Shown here piece by piece: positions 1 to 10,384 of a stretch of 64,000 bases of DNA. Source of the stretch: Caldicellulosiruptor changbaiensis (lineage in GTDB: Bacteria > Bacillota > Thermoanaerobacteria > Caldicellulosiruptorales > Caldicellulosiruptoraceae); contig NZ_CP034791.1 of assembly GCF_003999255.1 (NCBI RefSeq), forward strand, positions 2,148,501 to 2,212,500, written 5' to 3'. Made by a program: the position numbers and the translations under genes. The first letter of the stretch is position 1. Every line of letters begins with the position of its first letter. The notes below the pieces were generated by a model that worked only from the letters and a program-made list of their open reading frames with translations, did not search any database and was not told where the DNA came from.

Positions 1-2
1 TT

Positions 3-701
3 CAAGCAAAGGTGAATGAACTTAGCAAAAAGGCAGCAACAAACCCAGTTTATGAGTATCAAAGAGATATTATCCTAAATGGAGTAACACTCAAATACAA
101 AGTTCCATTTATAAACTACAAAGGAATGAGATTTGTTCATCTTGACTCAATTCTTTATTGCTTCTTTAATAAAAACATAACTCCTTGGAAAATTAATGAT
201 AACCAAAAAGCATTAGTTATAGGTCCCGATTTGGGTCCAAATGGAGGTATATTCCTTACTGATTTGCCGTTGAGTGATTATAAATCCATAGTTGACTATT
301 ATAACAAAGGACGTTTTGGTATCAACACAAAGGACGTTACAGTACTAGGAAGACCATATAATAAGAATATCTGGTGGGAGGCTTATAATGCTGCTGGTTG
401 GAGTTCAGATGAAAGTCGAAGATGGTCATTTGTGCAGTATAAATTAAACGGAGATTATAAAAAGTTAAAAATGAGTTTAGGTTTAGATGATGATTCTGAA
501 GTTGGTGCAAGTGGAAAATTTACAATTTATCTAGACGGAGAAAAAAGATATGAAACAGAAATCGCAAAAGGTGAAAAGGCAAAAGATGTTTCTTTAGACG
601 TTGTTGGCGGTAATACTTTAAAAATTGAATTTTTTACAAATCCGAATCAAAATGATTGTAGAATGTTTCCTTTTGTAGGCGATGCAGTATTGTACAAATA
701 A
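3..701 (+). CDS. Secreted carbohydrate-binding (NPCBM-like) protein, 5' end missing
   Basis: The reading frame is open to the left edge of the window, so the GTG at 12 is probably internal and the gene starts outside. The first ~90 residues resemble the copper-amine-oxidase N-terminal-like repeat common in clostridial surface proteins (a short beta unit with the pattern VPFINYKGMRFVHLDSIL). Residues ~105-229 resemble an NPCBM/NEW2 carbohydrate-binding fold: a buried Trp pair near IWWEAYNAAGW, then the motif LGLDDDSEVGASGKFTIY and a closing beta strand DAVLYK. These domains normally sit on extracellular glycan-active or stalk proteins. No catalytic motif is visible in this fragment. A hairpin terminator follows 20 bp after the stop. 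The family assignment is by motif memory and moderately sure; the full protein's function cannot be judged. Confidence 0.7.
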   Translation, partial: QAKVNELSKKAATNPVYEYQRDIILNGVTLKYKVPFINYKGMRFVHLDSILYCFFNKNITPWKINDNQKALVIGPDLGPNGGIFLTDLPLSDYKSIVDYYNKGRFGINTKDVTVLGRPYNKNIWWEAYNAAGWSSDESRRWSFVQYKLNGDYKKLKMSLGLDDDSEVGASGKFTIYLDGEKRYETEIAKGEKAKDVSLDVVGGNTLKIEFFTNPNQNDCRMFPFVGDAVLYK

Positions 702-720
702 ATATTTACAAATTATGAGT

Positions 721-747
721 GGCTGTCCAAAAAATAATTGGATAGCC
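721..747 (+). terminator. Hairpin terminator after the NPCBM-like gene
   Basis: GGCTGTCCAA (721-730) pairs with TTGGATAGCC (738-747), one G.T wobble, with a 7-nt loop. The T-rich tail (CCTTTCATT) is weak. The remainder of 750-940 shows no coding frame that I can support. Confidence 0.6.
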
Positions 748-942
748 CCTTTCATTACAAGATTTAGTTTTTTGTTTGACGAACTTTCCCTATATGCTGT
801 GATATAAAAATTTTAAAATTTTGTTTTTAGTGAACCCCTTGTTAATTATATACAGACTCTTTTTATGTTTTTTAGTTCCCAATTTTGAATTAGTATTTTT
901 TCTTATTTGTTCTAAATTTCCAATTACAAGTTAAAACAACAA

Positions 943-977
943 AAAGGGGACTACCTGCTTACCTAGTAATCCCCTTT
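943..977 (-). terminator. Rho-independent terminator of the dgt-dnaG-rpoD operon
   Basis: On the minus strand AAAGGGGATTAC pairs with GTAGTCCCCTTT and is followed by TTTTTGTTGTTTT. It lies 6 bp past the rpoD stop. Confidence 0.8.
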
Positions 978-982
978 CATTT

Positions 983-2221
983 TTACTCCAAAAAATCCTT
1001 TAGCTTCTTACTTCTGCTTGGATGTCTTAGTTTCCTCAAAGCCTTTGCCTCAATTTGGCGGATCCTCTCTCTTGTTACGTTGAACTCCTTTCCAACCTCT
1101 TCTAAGGTGCGGGCCCTGCCATCTTCAAGGCCAAATCTTAGCTTTAAAACCTTCTTTTCTCTTTCATTCAAAGAATCCAAAACCTCTAAAAGCTGCTCTT
1201 TGAGCATTGAATATGCAGCTGCTTCAGATGGCGCAAGAGCATCATCATCAGGGATAAAGTCACCCAAGTGACTATCTTCTTCTTCACCAATTGGGGTCTC
1301 AAGTGACACTGGTTCTTGTGCAATCTTTAGTATCTCTCTCACCTTTTCAACTGGCATGTTCATCTCTTTTGCAATCTCTTCAGGCGTTGGCTCTCTTCCT
1401 TTTTCCTGCAGAAGCTGACGTGATACTCTCACTAACTTGTTTATCGTCTCAACCATGTGTACAGGAATCCTTATAGTTCTTGCCTGGTCTGCAATTGCTC
1501 TTGTTATTGCCTGACGAATCCACCATGTTGCATATGTGGAAAATTTATATCCTTTTCTGTAGTCAAATTTCTCAACAGCCTTCAATAGACCAAGATTACC
1601 TTCTTGGATAAGATCTAAAAAGAGCATTCCTCTTCCCACATACCTCTTTGCAATGCTAACAACAAGCCTCAAATTTGCCTCAGCAAGCCTCTTTTTAGCC
1701 TCTTCATCCCCCTGTTCAATCCTCTTTGCAAGTTCAATCTCCTCTTCAGGGGTCAAAAGTGGAATTTTGCCAATCTCTTTGAGATACATCCTCACAGGGT
1801 CATCTATAGCAATACCTTCAGGTAGATTTTCCAAGTCGTCTTTTAAAAGCTCTTCTTCTGAAACCCTATCATCAACAACGTCAATCCCCATACTCTCAAG
1901 AGTATCATATATGTTTTCAACCTGGCTTGCATCAAGCTCTACCTTGTCAAGTATCTCTTGAATTTCAGAATATGTCAAAAATCCTTTGCTCTGACCAAGC
2001 GAAATAAGCTCGCGAACCTTTTCTCTGATGAGATTTTTCTTTTCTTCTGTTTTATTTTTATCATCAGAATTTTTCTTAGGAGAAGACTTTACAGCTTCTT
2101 CTTTTTGCTGAATCTGTTCTTTTTCCTCACTCTGCTGCGTCTGCTGATCCTTTTTAACCTCTTGGTTGCTATTTTGATTTATATTGTTCTGGTTATTTTG
2201 GTCAAGATTTTGTTCTGTCAT
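983..2221 (-). CDS. rpoD: RNA polymerase primary sigma factor RpoD (SigA)
   Basis: Principal sigma factor that brings RNA polymerase to -35/-10 promoters. It has 412 residues. The first ~65 are a low-complexity Gln/Asn/Lys/Glu tail, then a region 1.1-like helical segment (~65-130). Region 1.2 starts near [12 protein letters not shown]. Region 2 holds the core-binding and -10 recognition helices ([21 protein letters not shown]). Region 3 follows, and region 4 carries the HTH ([28 protein letters not shown]). It starts at ATG 2221, 8 nt after GGAGGG, and overlaps the dnaG stop (ATGA), so translation is probably coupled. The order dgt-dnaG-rpoD is a variant of the conserved macromolecular-synthesis operon. 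Identity is essentially certain. Confidence 0.97.
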   Translation of the reverse strand: MTEQNLDQNNQNNINQNSNQEVKKDQQTQQSEEKEQIQQKEEAVKSSPKKNSDDKNKTEEKKNLIREKVRELISLGQSKGFLTYSEIQEILDKVELDASQVENIYDTLESMGIDVVDDRVSEEELLKDDLENLPEGIAIDDPVRMYLKEIGKIPLLTPEEEIELAKRIEQGDEEAKKRLAEANLRLVVSIAKRYVGRGMLFLDLIQEGNLGLLKAVEKFDYRKGYKFSTYATWWIRQAITRAIADQARTIRIPVHMVETINKLVRVSRQLLQEKGREPTPEEIAKEMNMPVEKVREILKIAQEPVSLETPIGEEEDSHLGDFIPDDDALAPSEAAAYSMLKEQLLEVLDSLNEREKKVLKLRFGLEDGRARTLEEVGKEFNVTRERIRQIEAKALRKLRHPSRSKKLKDFLE

Positions 2222-3984
2222 CTGCCTTCTCCCTCCTTTCCTACCTTGAGTTTTTTTAGCTCATTCAGTATCTGGGTAATTTTCAAACTGTCATTTTGTT
2301 CTTGTGCAGCTTTAAGTTCAAGTTTTAACCCTAACGTTTTGACTTTCACTTTTAGCTCTTCTATGGCTTTCTTTGCAGTATCAGTATTTTCAAAACCTTT
2401 AGATGAAAAGCTTGTAAGATCAGATAAAATGCTTTCATCGGTTACAAAACTCAAAAGCATAGAGTACCTCAACTCCATCCCCTCATCCATCAGATTTTTT
2501 ACTGCAGTAAAAAGATTCTTAACATCTTCGGTGTAAAAGTCCTCTTCCGTAAGAAGACTTCTTATCTCCTCTGATTTTGGTGCCCATTCTGTATATAATG
2601 ATAAAAGATAGATCTCATTCTTTTTTAACATTTCGAAATCAGACAAAACTGGTTTTTGCTGTATTTGCTTAAAATAATTTATATTTTCTATTCGCTTAAG
2701 TTCCTTCTGAGTAGTTTTGGAAAACTCTTTTGAAATAACATTTTCATCTACACCCGTGAGAACTGACAACTTCTTTATATACTCTTGTCTTTCAACCTCA
2801 TTTGAAATTGGAGTCAAAATCTTCTCAAAATACTCTCGTACAAATCTAAATTTCTGGTCTGATTTGGTCAAATCATATTGGTTTTTTAGCTCTTTTACTT
2901 TGTAATCTATCACAAACATGCTATTTTGCTTTTTTAACAAAAACGCATCCTTCCCAAACTTTTTTATATACTCATCTGGATCTTTTGCACCCTCTAATTC
3001 CATAACTCTTACCATGAGCCCGTTTTGATACAATATATCAGCACTTCTTATTGCTGCTTTTTTGCCTGCTTCATCACTGTCTAAGCAAAGAACAACTTCA
3101 TTTTTGTATCTTCGCAGCAGAAAACTGTGGTCTTGAGTGAGTGCTGTGCCTAAAACCCCAACTGCATTGTCAATTCCCTCTTGATGTAGAGCAATAACAT
3201 CCATGTACCCCTCGACAACTACAAACTCTCTCTCCTTGCTCTGTTTTGCAATATTAAGACCGTACAGAATCCTTGACTTTGAGAATATCAAAGTATCAGG
3301 TGAATTCATGTATTTTGGAGCAGAAGTATCAGAGATTATTCGACCACAAAATGCAATCACCCTGTTCATTGTATCGAATATAGGAAAAATAAGCCTTCCT
3401 TCAAATCTACAATAATTTTTTCCATTTCTCTCAAGAAAAATTCCACTTAAATCAATAATTTCTTTAGGATATTTTTGAGAAAGCCTGTCATACAGGTCAT
3501 TTTTTTCAGGACAAAACCCAAGCCCAAATCTCTTTGCCGTATCTTTCGCAATTCTCCTTTTGATAATATACTTCGCAGCTTCAATATTCTTGCGAAGATA
3601 AAGCTGCTCTTGAAAATATTCAAAACAGTCTTTGTGAAGATTAATTAGCTCTTCCTTCTGTTTTGCCAAAGCCCTGTCCTTTGCTGACTGAGACTCAGAA
3701 AACTCAATGTTAATCTTTGCCCTCTGGGCCAAAACCTTTAGCGCCTCAGTAAATGTCAAGTTTTCTATTCGCATTACAAAGTGGATGGCATTTCCGCCAA
3801 CACCACAACCAAAACAGTGAAATATCTGCTTAGCTGGTGATACGTAAAAAGAGGGGGTTTTCTCTGAATGAAAAGGGCAAAGCGCCCTAAAGTTCACCCC
3901 TACCCTTTTTAACGGAATATAAGAGGAAACAATATCAACAATATCCACTTTATTTAAAACCTGTTCCACAATTCTTTCCAACAC
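2218..3984 (-). CDS. dnaG: DNA primase DnaG
   Basis: Makes RNA primers at the replication fork. It opens with a CHC2 zinc-binding domain ([15 protein letters not shown], then CFGCGVGG), followed by the primase core with the TOPRIM motif ([16 protein letters not shown] and [12 protein letters not shown]) and a C-terminal helicase-binding region. I prefer the GTG start at 3984: AAGGTGA lies 7 nt upstream, and the protein then begins ~10 residues before the conserved [11 protein letters not shown], giving 588 residues, normal for the family. The frame is open to an ATG at 4065, but that start has no ribosome site. It is cotranscribed with dgt upstream and overlaps rpoD by 4 bp. Confidence 0.95.
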   Translation of the reverse strand: MLERIVEQVLNKVDIVDIVSSYIPLKRVGVNFRALCPFHSEKTPSFYVSPAKQIFHCFGCGVGGNAIHFVMRIENLTFTEALKVLAQRAKINIEFSESQSAKDRALAKQKEELINLHKDCFEYFQEQLYLRKNIEAAKYIIKRRIAKDTAKRFGLGFCPEKNDLYDRLSQKYPKEIIDLSGIFLERNGKNYCRFEGRLIFPIFDTMNRVIAFCGRIISDTSAPKYMNSPDTLIFSKSRILYGLNIAKQSKEREFVVVEGYMDVIALHQEGIDNAVGVLGTALTQDHSFLLRRYKNEVVLCLDSDEAGKKAAIRSADILYQNGLMVRVMELEGAKDPDEYIKKFGKDAFLLKKQNSMFVIDYKVKELKNQYDLTKSDQKFRFVREYFEKILTPISNEVERQEYIKKLSVLTGVDENVISKEFSKTTQKELKRIENINYFKQIQQKPVLSDFEMLKKNEIYLLSLYTEWAPKSEEIRSLLTEEDFYTEDVKNLFTAVKNLMDEGMELRYSMLLSFVTDESILSDLTSFSSKGFENTDTAKKAIEELKVKVKTLGLKLELKAAQEQNDSLKITQILNELKKLKVGKEGEGR

Positions 3985-4070
3985 ATCATGTTCACCTTCA
4001 TGTTTTTTGGGACAATTTAAATTTATTTCGACAAATTTTTTAAAATACCTTTTGACATTTTTCATAAAAA

Positions 4071-5075
4071 TTAAAGCTTATTCCATGGCGAAGGTAAGAA
4101 TATTTCATAAAACTTTCGCATAGCATACCTGTCTGTCATTCCAGCTATATAGTCGATTATTGCCTGTTCCTTGCCAAATCTGTCGATATCTTTTTTTACA
4201 TCGTCTGGCAAGGAGTCAGGATTCGACATAAAATACTCATATAAAGCTTGTATAATATATTTAGCCTTTTTTTCATCCCTTTTTGCTTCAGAGTCAATAT
4301 ACACATTTTGAAACATAAACTCCCTCAACTTTTGCATGGCATAAAAGACATCTTCACTCATGGTTATTTCTGGTTTGTCCATACTATTTCTTATTATATC
4401 CATAATCAATGTATTAATTCTCTCACGCTTTGAAAATCCTAAAATCTTAAGACAGTCCTGTGGCAAATCTTCTTCTTTTAAAATTCCTGCTCTTATAGCA
4501 TCGTCTATATCATGGTTTATATACGCTATCCTGTCTGCAAACTGCACAACTTTGCCTTCTAACGTCGAAGGAGTATTGCCCCATACATGATTTAAAATAC
4601 CGTCTCTTACCTCAAATGTAAGATTAAGTCCATCATCCCCTTCTAAAAAGTCAACAACTCTGAGACTCTGTACATTGTGAGAAAAACCACAAGTTGTAAT
4701 TTGGTTTAAAATGTCCTCTCCTGCATGTCCAAAAGGTGTGTGGCCCAAGTCATGTCCAAGGGCAATTGCTTCTGTCAGGTCCTCATTGAGCCTTAAAGCC
4801 CTTGCAATTGTCCTTGCTATCTGGGCAACCTCAAGTGCGTGAGTTAGCCTTGTTCTGTAATGGTCCCCTTCTGGTGAGATGAACACTTGTGTTTTGTGTT
4901 TAAGTCTTCTAAATGATTTTGAATGAATTATTCTATCTCTGTCACGTTGAAACTCGGTTCTGACCTGGCACTTTTCTTCTGGTCTTTGTCGCCCTTTTGT
5001 GTTCTTAGAAAGCATTGCATATGGTGATAGAATCTTACTTTCAAGCTCTTCTTGGTATTCTCTTATCTTTAACAA
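4071..5075 (-). CDS. dgt: Deoxyguanosinetriphosphate triphosphohydrolase-like HD protein
   Basis: HD-domain metal-dependent phosphohydrolase of the dGTPase family, which removes triphosphate from dNTPs and so trims nucleotide pools. Metal ligands are visible: the first His in TRLTHALEVAQIART, the HD pair in ALGHDLGHTPFGHAGE, and the later Asp in VVQFADRIAYINHDIDD. The N-terminal basic block (RTEFQRDRDRIIHSKSFRRLKHKTQVF) is typical. At 334 residues it is the short bacterial form. It is first in the dgt-dnaG-rpoD run. Its first codon appears to be TTG. Substrate preference (dGTP or others) cannot be read from the sequence. Confidence 0.92.
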   Translation of the reverse strand: MLKIREYQEELESKILSPYAMLSKNTKGRQRPEEKCQVRTEFQRDRDRIIHSKSFRRLKHKTQVFISPEGDHYRTRLTHALEVAQIARTIARALRLNEDLTEAIALGHDLGHTPFGHAGEDILNQITTCGFSHNVQSLRVVDFLEGDDGLNLTFEVRDGILNHVWGNTPSTLEGKVVQFADRIAYINHDIDDAIRAGILKEEDLPQDCLKILGFSKRERINTLIMDIIRNSMDKPEITMSEDVFYAMQKLREFMFQNVYIDSEAKRDEKKAKYIIQALYEYFMSNPDSLPDDVKKDIDRFGKEQAIIDYIAGMTDRYAMRKFYEIFLPSPWNKL

Positions 5076-5210
5076 ATTTTCTCACCGGACTTTTGTAAAG
5101 TCCCTCTTTCTATTAATTTTCTTAGAGACTTTGTGATGTTTTCGGTTTATATAATAACTTAATTCTATACAAACTGAATTTTCCCTTCTTTTAAAGCTGA
5201 AAAATTCAAA

Positions 5211-5249
5211 AAGAAGAAGGCTGGAAAGTCAAAAACCAGCCTTCTTCTT
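5211..5249 (-). terminator. Terminator after clpX
   Basis: A 14-bp stem, AAGAAGAAGGCTGG (5211-5224) with CCAGCCTTCTTCTT (5236-5249). On the minus strand it is followed by TTTTGAATTTTTC. It separates clpX from the dgt operon. Confidence 0.85.
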
Positions 5250-5287
5250 TCATTTAGCTTATCTTTCACCCATGTTTTATTAATCAA

Positions 5288-6589
5288 TTAAGACACATTT
5301 CCTCTTCTTTCCTGCAAGCGCTGTTTTAGTCTTGGTTTTCTCTGCACTTTCTTGTTCTCGTTTATTATTACAATGGGCTTATCTTCTTTCAAAACAGCTG
5401 CTTTTGTAATTATTACCTTTTCTATCTTGTCGTTTGATGGAATCTCAAACATCACATCAAGCATTATCTCTTCCATGATTGCTCTCAAGCCTCTTGCCCC
5501 AGTGTTTCGCTCAATTGCTTTATCTGCTATTGCTTCTAATGCTTCTCTTTCGAATTCAAGCTCAACGCCGTCCATAGCAAAAAGCTTTTGATATTGCTTG
5601 ACAAGTGCATTCTTTGGTTCTGTGAGAATCTTTATCAGTGCCTCTTTGTCAAGTGCGTCTAATGTAACAATTATTGGAACACGACCGATAAATTCGGGAA
5701 TCATGCCGAACTTTAGTAGGTCTTGAGGCATTATCTGTCTTAGAATATCGCCTATCTTCTTTTCCTTCTTGCTCTCTATTTTAGCATTGAACCCAAGAGT
5801 CTTTTCACCAATTCTTCTCTCAATTATCTTTTCAATACCCTCAAAAGCACCGCCACAGATAAAGAGAATATTTGTTGTGTCAATCTGGATAAACTCTTGA
5901 TGCGGGTGCTTTCTTCCACCCTGTGGCGGAACTGATGCTATTGTTCCTTCTAATATCTTTAGTAGTGCTTGCTGCACACCTTCACCAGAGACGTCTCTGG
6001 TGATTGAAGGATTGTCTGATTTTCTTGCAATCTTGTCAATCTCATCTATATAAACTATACCGCGCTCTGCTCTTTCAATGTCATAATCAGCATTTTGAAT
6101 AAGCCTGAGCAAAATATTTTCAACATCTTCACCCACATAACCTGCTTCAGTGAGTGTTGTTGCATCTGCTATGGCAAATGGTACATTTAACATTTTTGCA
6201 AGAGTCTGTGCAAGATAAGTTTTTCCAGAGCCAGTTGGACCAAGCATTAAGATATTACTCTTTTGAAGCTCTACATCGTCTTTCCTGTTGTCATGATAGT
6301 AAATTCTCTTGTAGTGATTATAAACTGCAACTGATAAAATCTTTTTTGCGTGGTCTTGCCCAACTACGTACTGGTCCAAAAACTCTTTTATCTCTTTTGG
6401 GGTTGGAAGTCTATCATCAAACTCGTTGTATTCCTCTTCTTCAAACTCCTCAGAGATTATCTCTGAACAAAGTTCAACACACTCATCACAAATATAAACT
6501 CCAGGTCCGGCAACAAGACGTCTTACCTCATCCTGTGATTTGCCACAGAATGAGCACCTTAAAGTCTTCTTTTCATCGAACTTAGCCAA
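5288..6589 (-). CDS. clpX: ATP-dependent Clp protease ATP-binding subunit ClpX
   Basis: AAA+ unfoldase that feeds substrates to ClpP in the cytoplasm. It has an N-terminal zinc-binding domain with paired cysteines (CSFCGK, then CDECVELC), Walker A GPTGSGKT, Walker [13 protein letters not shown], a sensor/arginine-finger region, and the C-terminal small domain with [17 protein letters not shown]. Its 433 residues match the family. The start is TTG at 6589, with GAGGTGA about 8 nt upstream. It lies 26 bp after clpP, the usual clpP-clpX pair behind trigger factor. Confidence 0.97.
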   Translation of the reverse strand: MAKFDEKKTLRCSFCGKSQDEVRRLVAGPGVYICDECVELCSEIISEEFEEEEYNEFDDRLPTPKEIKEFLDQYVVGQDHAKKILSVAVYNHYKRIYYHDNRKDDVELQKSNILMLGPTGSGKTYLAQTLAKMLNVPFAIADATTLTEAGYVGEDVENILLRLIQNADYDIERAERGIVYIDEIDKIARKSDNPSITRDVSGEGVQQALLKILEGTIASVPPQGGRKHPHQEFIQIDTTNILFICGGAFEGIEKIIERRIGEKTLGFNAKIESKKEKKIGDILRQIMPQDLLKFGMIPEFIGRVPIIVTLDALDKEALIKILTEPKNALVKQYQKLFAMDGVELEFEREALEAIADKAIERNTGARGLRAIMEEIMLDVMFEIPSNDKIEKVIITKAAVLKEDKPIVIINENKKVQRKPRLKQRLQERRGNVS

Positions 6590-6615
6590 CTTTAAATCAC
6601 CTCAAAAAAGAAAGA

Positions 6616-7203
6616 TTATGGTCGCCTTTCAATCACCTTGTCAATTATGCCATACTTTAAAGCCTCTTCGGCTGTCATGAAAAAGTCACGTTCTGTATCA
6701 CGCTCTATAACTTCAATTGGCTGGCCTGTTCGCTCAGCCAAAATCCTATTAATTCTCTGTTTTATCTTCAATATCCACTCAGCGTGGATTTTGATGTCTG
6801 TTGCCTGACCACGAACACCGCCAATTGGCTGATGTATCATTATTTCGCTGTTTGGAAGAGCAAATCTCTTACCTTTTGCTCCAGCTGCAAGCAAGAATGC
6901 ACCCATTGATGCTGCCATTCCAACACAAATTGTGGATACATCAGGCTTTATATACTGAATTGTGTCATAAATTGCAAATCCAGCTGTAACAGAACCACCT
7001 GGTGAGTTTATATACAGATAGATGTCCTTATCAGGGTCTTCTGCCTCTAAGAAAAGAAGCTGGGCAACAATGAGTGAAGCAATATCATCTGTGATTTCAC
7101 CGCTCAAGATCACTATCCTGTCTTTTAGAAGTCTTGAGTATATGTCGTATGCTCTCTCACCACGATTGGTTTGCTCAATAACTATAGGAACAAGTGCTGA
7201 CAT
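6616..7203 (-). CDS. clpP: ATP-dependent Clp protease proteolytic subunit ClpP
   Basis: Self-compartmentalised serine protease that degrades substrates delivered by ClpX or ClpC. The catalytic triad is visible: Ser99 in [11 protein letters not shown], His124 in IMIHQPIGG and Asp173 in [12 protein letters not shown]. Its 195 residues are standard. ATG start with AAAGGAGGG upstream. It sits between tig and clpX in the conserved order tig-clpP-clpX. Confidence 0.97.
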   Translation of the reverse strand: MSALVPIVIEQTNRGERAYDIYSRLLKDRIVILSGEITDDIASLIVAQLLFLEAEDPDKDIYLYINSPGGSVTAGFAIYDTIQYIKPDVSTICVGMAASMGAFLLAAGAKGKRFALPNSEIMIHQPIGGVRGQATDIKIHAEWILKIKQRINRILAERTGQPIEVIERDTERDFFMTAEEALKYGIIDKVIERRP

Positions 7204-7245
7204 TTATTTATCCCTCCTTTTTTAAAAGAAAAACAAATTTTCAGA

Positions 7246-8562
7246 CTATTCTGGTTGGTTTTCAGATTGAGTTTCTTCACTTATAATTTTAGCATTTTCG
7301 TATATAAAATCTATAGCCTTATTTAGAATTATACCCTCTTTTATATACTCAATATCATCTTCAGAAAGTCTTTCTTTTAACTTTTCAACCTCTAAGTTGT
7401 ACATCTTAGCAAGTCTTTCTAATTCCTTTTCAAGCTCTTCATCTGTTGCCTGAATATTTTCTACCTTTGCAATCTTTTCTAATATGAGATTATTTCTAAT
7501 AGCTTTTGTTGCTCTTTCTCTAAACTGTTCCCTGAACTCTTTATCCGTCTTGCCTATAGCTTCTAAATATTTCTCATATGTCATTCCAAAATATTGAAGA
7601 TTTCTTACAACATCTTCAACATAGTAATTTATCTGATTTTCTATCATAGGCTCTGGTATATCAATCTCTGTTGCTTGTGCAATTTTTTCTAAGATTGCGT
7701 CAATCATCTCGTCCTTTGCTCTTTTGTCATTCTTCTCTTTTATCCTATTTCTAATGCTTGCCTTTAGCTCTTCTAATGTTTCATACTCGCTGACATCCTT
7801 TGCAAATTCATCATCAAGCTCAGGAAGCTCCTTTACCTTTATTTCCTTTACTTTCACTTTAAATGTTGCTTTTTTACCAGCAAGTTCTTGGTTCTGATAG
7901 TCTTCTGGGAACACAACTTCTATTTCCTTTTCTTCGCCTTTTTTCATCCCAATTAGCTGTTCTTCAAACCCTGGGATGAACCTACCTGAGCCAATTGTAA
8001 GCTCATAGTCCTGAGCACTGCCATTTTCAATAGACTCACCGTCAACAAAACCCTCAAAGTCGATTGTAACTATATCGCCGTTTTGAACTTCTCTGTCAAC
8101 AGATATAAATCTTGCATTTTCCTCTCTTAAATGTTCAAGCTCATGCTCAACCTCTTCTTCAGCAACAGGGTATTCAATCTTCTTGATTTCAACCCCTTTG
8201 TACTCACCCAATTCAAACTCTGGTTTGATATACACCTCAGCTTTGTATATAAAGCTCTTGCCCTTGCCAACCTGAACTATGTCAACTTCAGGTCTTGACA
8301 CAACCTCAAGCTTGCTCTCTTCAATCACCTTAGGATATGTCTCATTTAAAACAAAGTCAATTGCATCATCATAAAATACTTCTTCACCATATGCTCTTTC
8401 AATGAGCGACCTTGGTGCTTTGCCAGGTCTGAATCCAGGAATCTTGAAATACTTAGCATTTTTCAAATAAGACTTCTGTAGACCCTCTTCAAACTTCTCA
8501 GGTTCAACCTCAACCTCGATTACAGCCTTGTTTGTACCTTTTTTCTCAACCTTGAATTCCAT
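7246..8562 (-). CDS. tig: Trigger factor (ribosome-associated chaperone)
   Basis: Binds at the ribosome exit tunnel and folds nascent chains. The N-terminal ribosome-binding domain has the signature GFRPGKAPRSLIERAYG near residue 45. An FKBP-type peptidyl-prolyl isomerase domain follows (~150-245, GDIVTIDFEGFVDGE). The rest is the long helical C-terminal cradle rich in Glu and Lys. Its 438 residues are usual. ATG start with GGGAGG 6 nt upstream. A TTGACA box (8606-8611 on the minus strand) lies upstream and may be part of its promoter. Confidence 0.96.
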   Translation of the reverse strand: MEFKVEKKGTNKAVIEVEVEPEKFEEGLQKSYLKNAKYFKIPGFRPGKAPRSLIERAYGEEVFYDDAIDFVLNETYPKVIEESKLEVVSRPEVDIVQVGKGKSFIYKAEVYIKPEFELGEYKGVEIKKIEYPVAEEEVEHELEHLREENARFISVDREVQNGDIVTIDFEGFVDGESIENGSAQDYELTIGSGRFIPGFEEQLIGMKKGEEKEIEVVFPEDYQNQELAGKKATFKVKVKEIKVKELPELDDEFAKDVSEYETLEELKASIRNRIKEKNDKRAKDEMIDAILEKIAQATEIDIPEPMIENQINYYVEDVVRNLQYFGMTYEKYLEAIGKTDKEFREQFRERATKAIRNNLILEKIAKVENIQATDEELEKELERLAKMYNLEVEKLKERLSEDDIEYIKEGIILNKAIDFIYENAKIISEETQSENQPE

Positions 8563-8747
8563 TTGAATCCTCCCTCAAAAGATTTATTTTGAATTAAAAT
8601 TTTTGTCAACCTTAAAAAGGTTATACTTTAACTATGATATTGTAGCATAAAAGTTTCTATTTTAAAAGTAGATTGAAAAGATTTTTTCCCGCACTTGTAC
8701 GTGAACAATTTTCTTACAATGATATGGCATTTTGTGGGAATAATTTA

Positions 8748-8776
8748 TTGTATGCACAAGCCCAAAGTTATATAAT
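8748..8776 (+). promoter_or_regulatory. Sigma-A promoter of the fucose-isomerase-like gene
   Basis: TTGTAT (8748-8753), a 17-bp spacer, then a perfect TATAAT (8771-8776). The ribosome site AGGAGGG is at 8812-8818, 11 nt before the ATG. Confidence 0.6.
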
Positions 8777-8829
8777 TATTATAACAAAACATAAAAACTT
8801 AATGAAATGTTAGGAGGGATTTTTTCAAT

Positions 8830-10314
8830 ATGCTACAAAACATACCCCAAGTAAAGGTAGGAATAGTTGCTGTTAGCAGGGACTGTTTCCCTATCACTCT
8901 TAGTGAGAAAAGAAGACAGAAAGTGGTTGAAGCATGCAGAAAAAAAGGTATTGACATCTTTGAGGCAAAGACAACTGTCGAGAATGAAAATGACGTTTTA
9001 AAAGCCCTGGATGAACTAAAATCAGCAGGTGTTAATGCACTTGTTGTATATCTTGGCAACTTTGGCCCTGAAGGGCCTGAGACAATGCTTGCACAAAAGT
9101 TTGGCGGCCCTTCAATGTTCGTTGCGGCAGCTGAAGAGACACAAGAAAACCTCATCGACGGCCGTGGTGATGCATACTGTGGCATGTTAAACGCATCTTA
9201 CAATATTGGTCTTAGGAAACTCAATCCTTACATCCCTGACTATCCTGTTGGAGATGCCGAAGAAGTTTCGGATATGATAGCACACTTTGTTGATGTTGCA
9301 AGGGTTGTAATAGGTATAAAGAATCTTAAAATCTTCAGTTTTGGACCACGTCCACAAGACTTTTTAGCTTGCAATGCACCAATCAAGCCACTTTACGATC
9401 TTGGTATAGAAATTATGGAAAACTCTGAGCTTGACCTGTTTGAATCTTTCAACAACCACAAAGACGACCCGCGCATACCTGAAGTTGTAAAACAAATGGA
9501 AGAAGAACTTGGCACAGGAAACAAACACCCTGGAATTTTGCCGAAGCTTGCTCAATATGAGCTGACACTAATGGACTGGTATGAAAAATACCGCGGTAGC
9601 TGCAAGTTTGCAATATTTGCTAATAAGTGCTGGCCAGCGTTCCAGACACAGTTTGGATTTGTTCCATGTTACGTAAACGCAAGGCTTGCATCAAGAGGTA
9701 TTCCAGTTGCATGTGAGGTTGACATATACGGAGCACTTAGTGAATATATTGTAACACTTGCAACACAAATTCCTGCAACAATTCTTGATATCAATAATAC
9801 TGTTCCAAAGGATATGTACGAAGCAAACAAGGAAAAGTTCAAGGATTACAAGCTCACCGACCTTTTCATGGGCTTCCACTGTGGAAACACACCTATTTGT
9901 CATATGAAATATGCTGAGATGAGGTACCAGCTCATTATGCACAGACTCTTAGAGCCTAATAAAGAACCAGATATAACACGTGGTACACTCGAAGGTACAA
10001 TAAAACCAGGTGAGATAACAATATTCAGACTTCAGTCAACAGCTGATTGTATCTTGAGGTCATATGTTGCTGAAGGTGAGGTCATAGACGTTGACCCACG
10101 TTCGTTTGGAGGAATTGGTGTGTTTGCAATAAAAGAGATGGGAAGGTTCTATAGATATGTACTTATCGCAAAGAGGTTCCCGCACCATACAGCTGTTGCA
10201 TTCAAACACGCAGGAAAAATCCTATTTGATGCAATGAAGATGCTCGGTGTTGATGACATATCATTCAATCAGCCAGCTAATATGCTATATAAAGATGAAA
10301 ATCCATTTAAATAA
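8830..10314 (+). CDS. L-fucose/L-arabinose isomerase family protein
   Basis: Member of the L-fucose isomerase-like family (COG2407 type), which interconverts aldoses and ketoses with a divalent metal. N-terminal Rossmann-like domains carry KVGIVAVSRDCFP and the AEETQENLIDGRGDAYCG stretch. The C-terminal part has candidate metal-site blocks, CEVDIYGALSEYI and FHCGNTPICHMKY, and the late HHTAVAFKHAGK. It has 494 residues, shorter than E. coli FucI (591). It stands alone between a clear promoter and a strong terminator, convergent with the rhamnose isomerase gene. The true substrate is not readable; an L-fucose-, L-rhamnose- or arabinose-like sugar is an inference from the family and neighbours. 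Confidence 0.75.
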   Translation: MLQNIPQVKVGIVAVSRDCFPITLSEKRRQKVVEACRKKGIDIFEAKTTVENENDVLKALDELKSAGVNALVVYLGNFGPEGPETMLAQKFGGPSMFVAAAEETQENLIDGRGDAYCGMLNASYNIGLRKLNPYIPDYPVGDAEEVSDMIAHFVDVARVVIGIKNLKIFSFGPRPQDFLACNAPIKPLYDLGIEIMENSELDLFESFNNHKDDPRIPEVVKQMEEELGTGNKHPGILPKLAQYELTLMDWYEKYRGSCKFAIFANKCWPAFQTQFGFVPCYVNARLASRGIPVACEVDIYGALSEYIVTLATQIPATILDINNTVPKDMYEANKEKFKDYKLTDLFMGFHCGNTPICHMKYAEMRYQLIMHRLLEPNKEPDITRGTLEGTIKPGEITIFRLQSTADCILRSYVAEGEVIDVDPRSFGGIGVFAIKEMGRFYRYVLIAKRFPHHTAVAFKHAGKILFDAMKMLGVDDISFNQPANMLYKDENPFK

Positions 10315-10327
10315 TATGGAAATCAAG

Positions 10328-10376
10328 AAGGGGCTGCATAATCATTTAAAAGTGTAAAACGCTGCAGCCCCTTTTT
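10328..10376. terminator. Bidirectional terminator between the two isomerase genes
   Basis: AAGGGGCTGCA (10328-10338) pairs with TGCAGCCCCTT (10363-10373) and has T-rich sequence on the plus-strand side (TTTTTC). It serves the plus-strand isomerase and lies just past the 3' end of the minus-strand rhaA. Confidence 0.85.
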
Positions 10377-10384
10377 CGTACCTA

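Noticed and set aside
1653-2536. Long plus-strand open frames opposite rpoD and dnaG
   Set aside because: Antisense shadows of two certain genes, with Ser/Phe-rich composition and no start signals.
3985-4065. N-terminal extension of DnaG to ATG 4065
   Set aside because: No ribosome site there; GTG 3984 is well placed and gives the family length.
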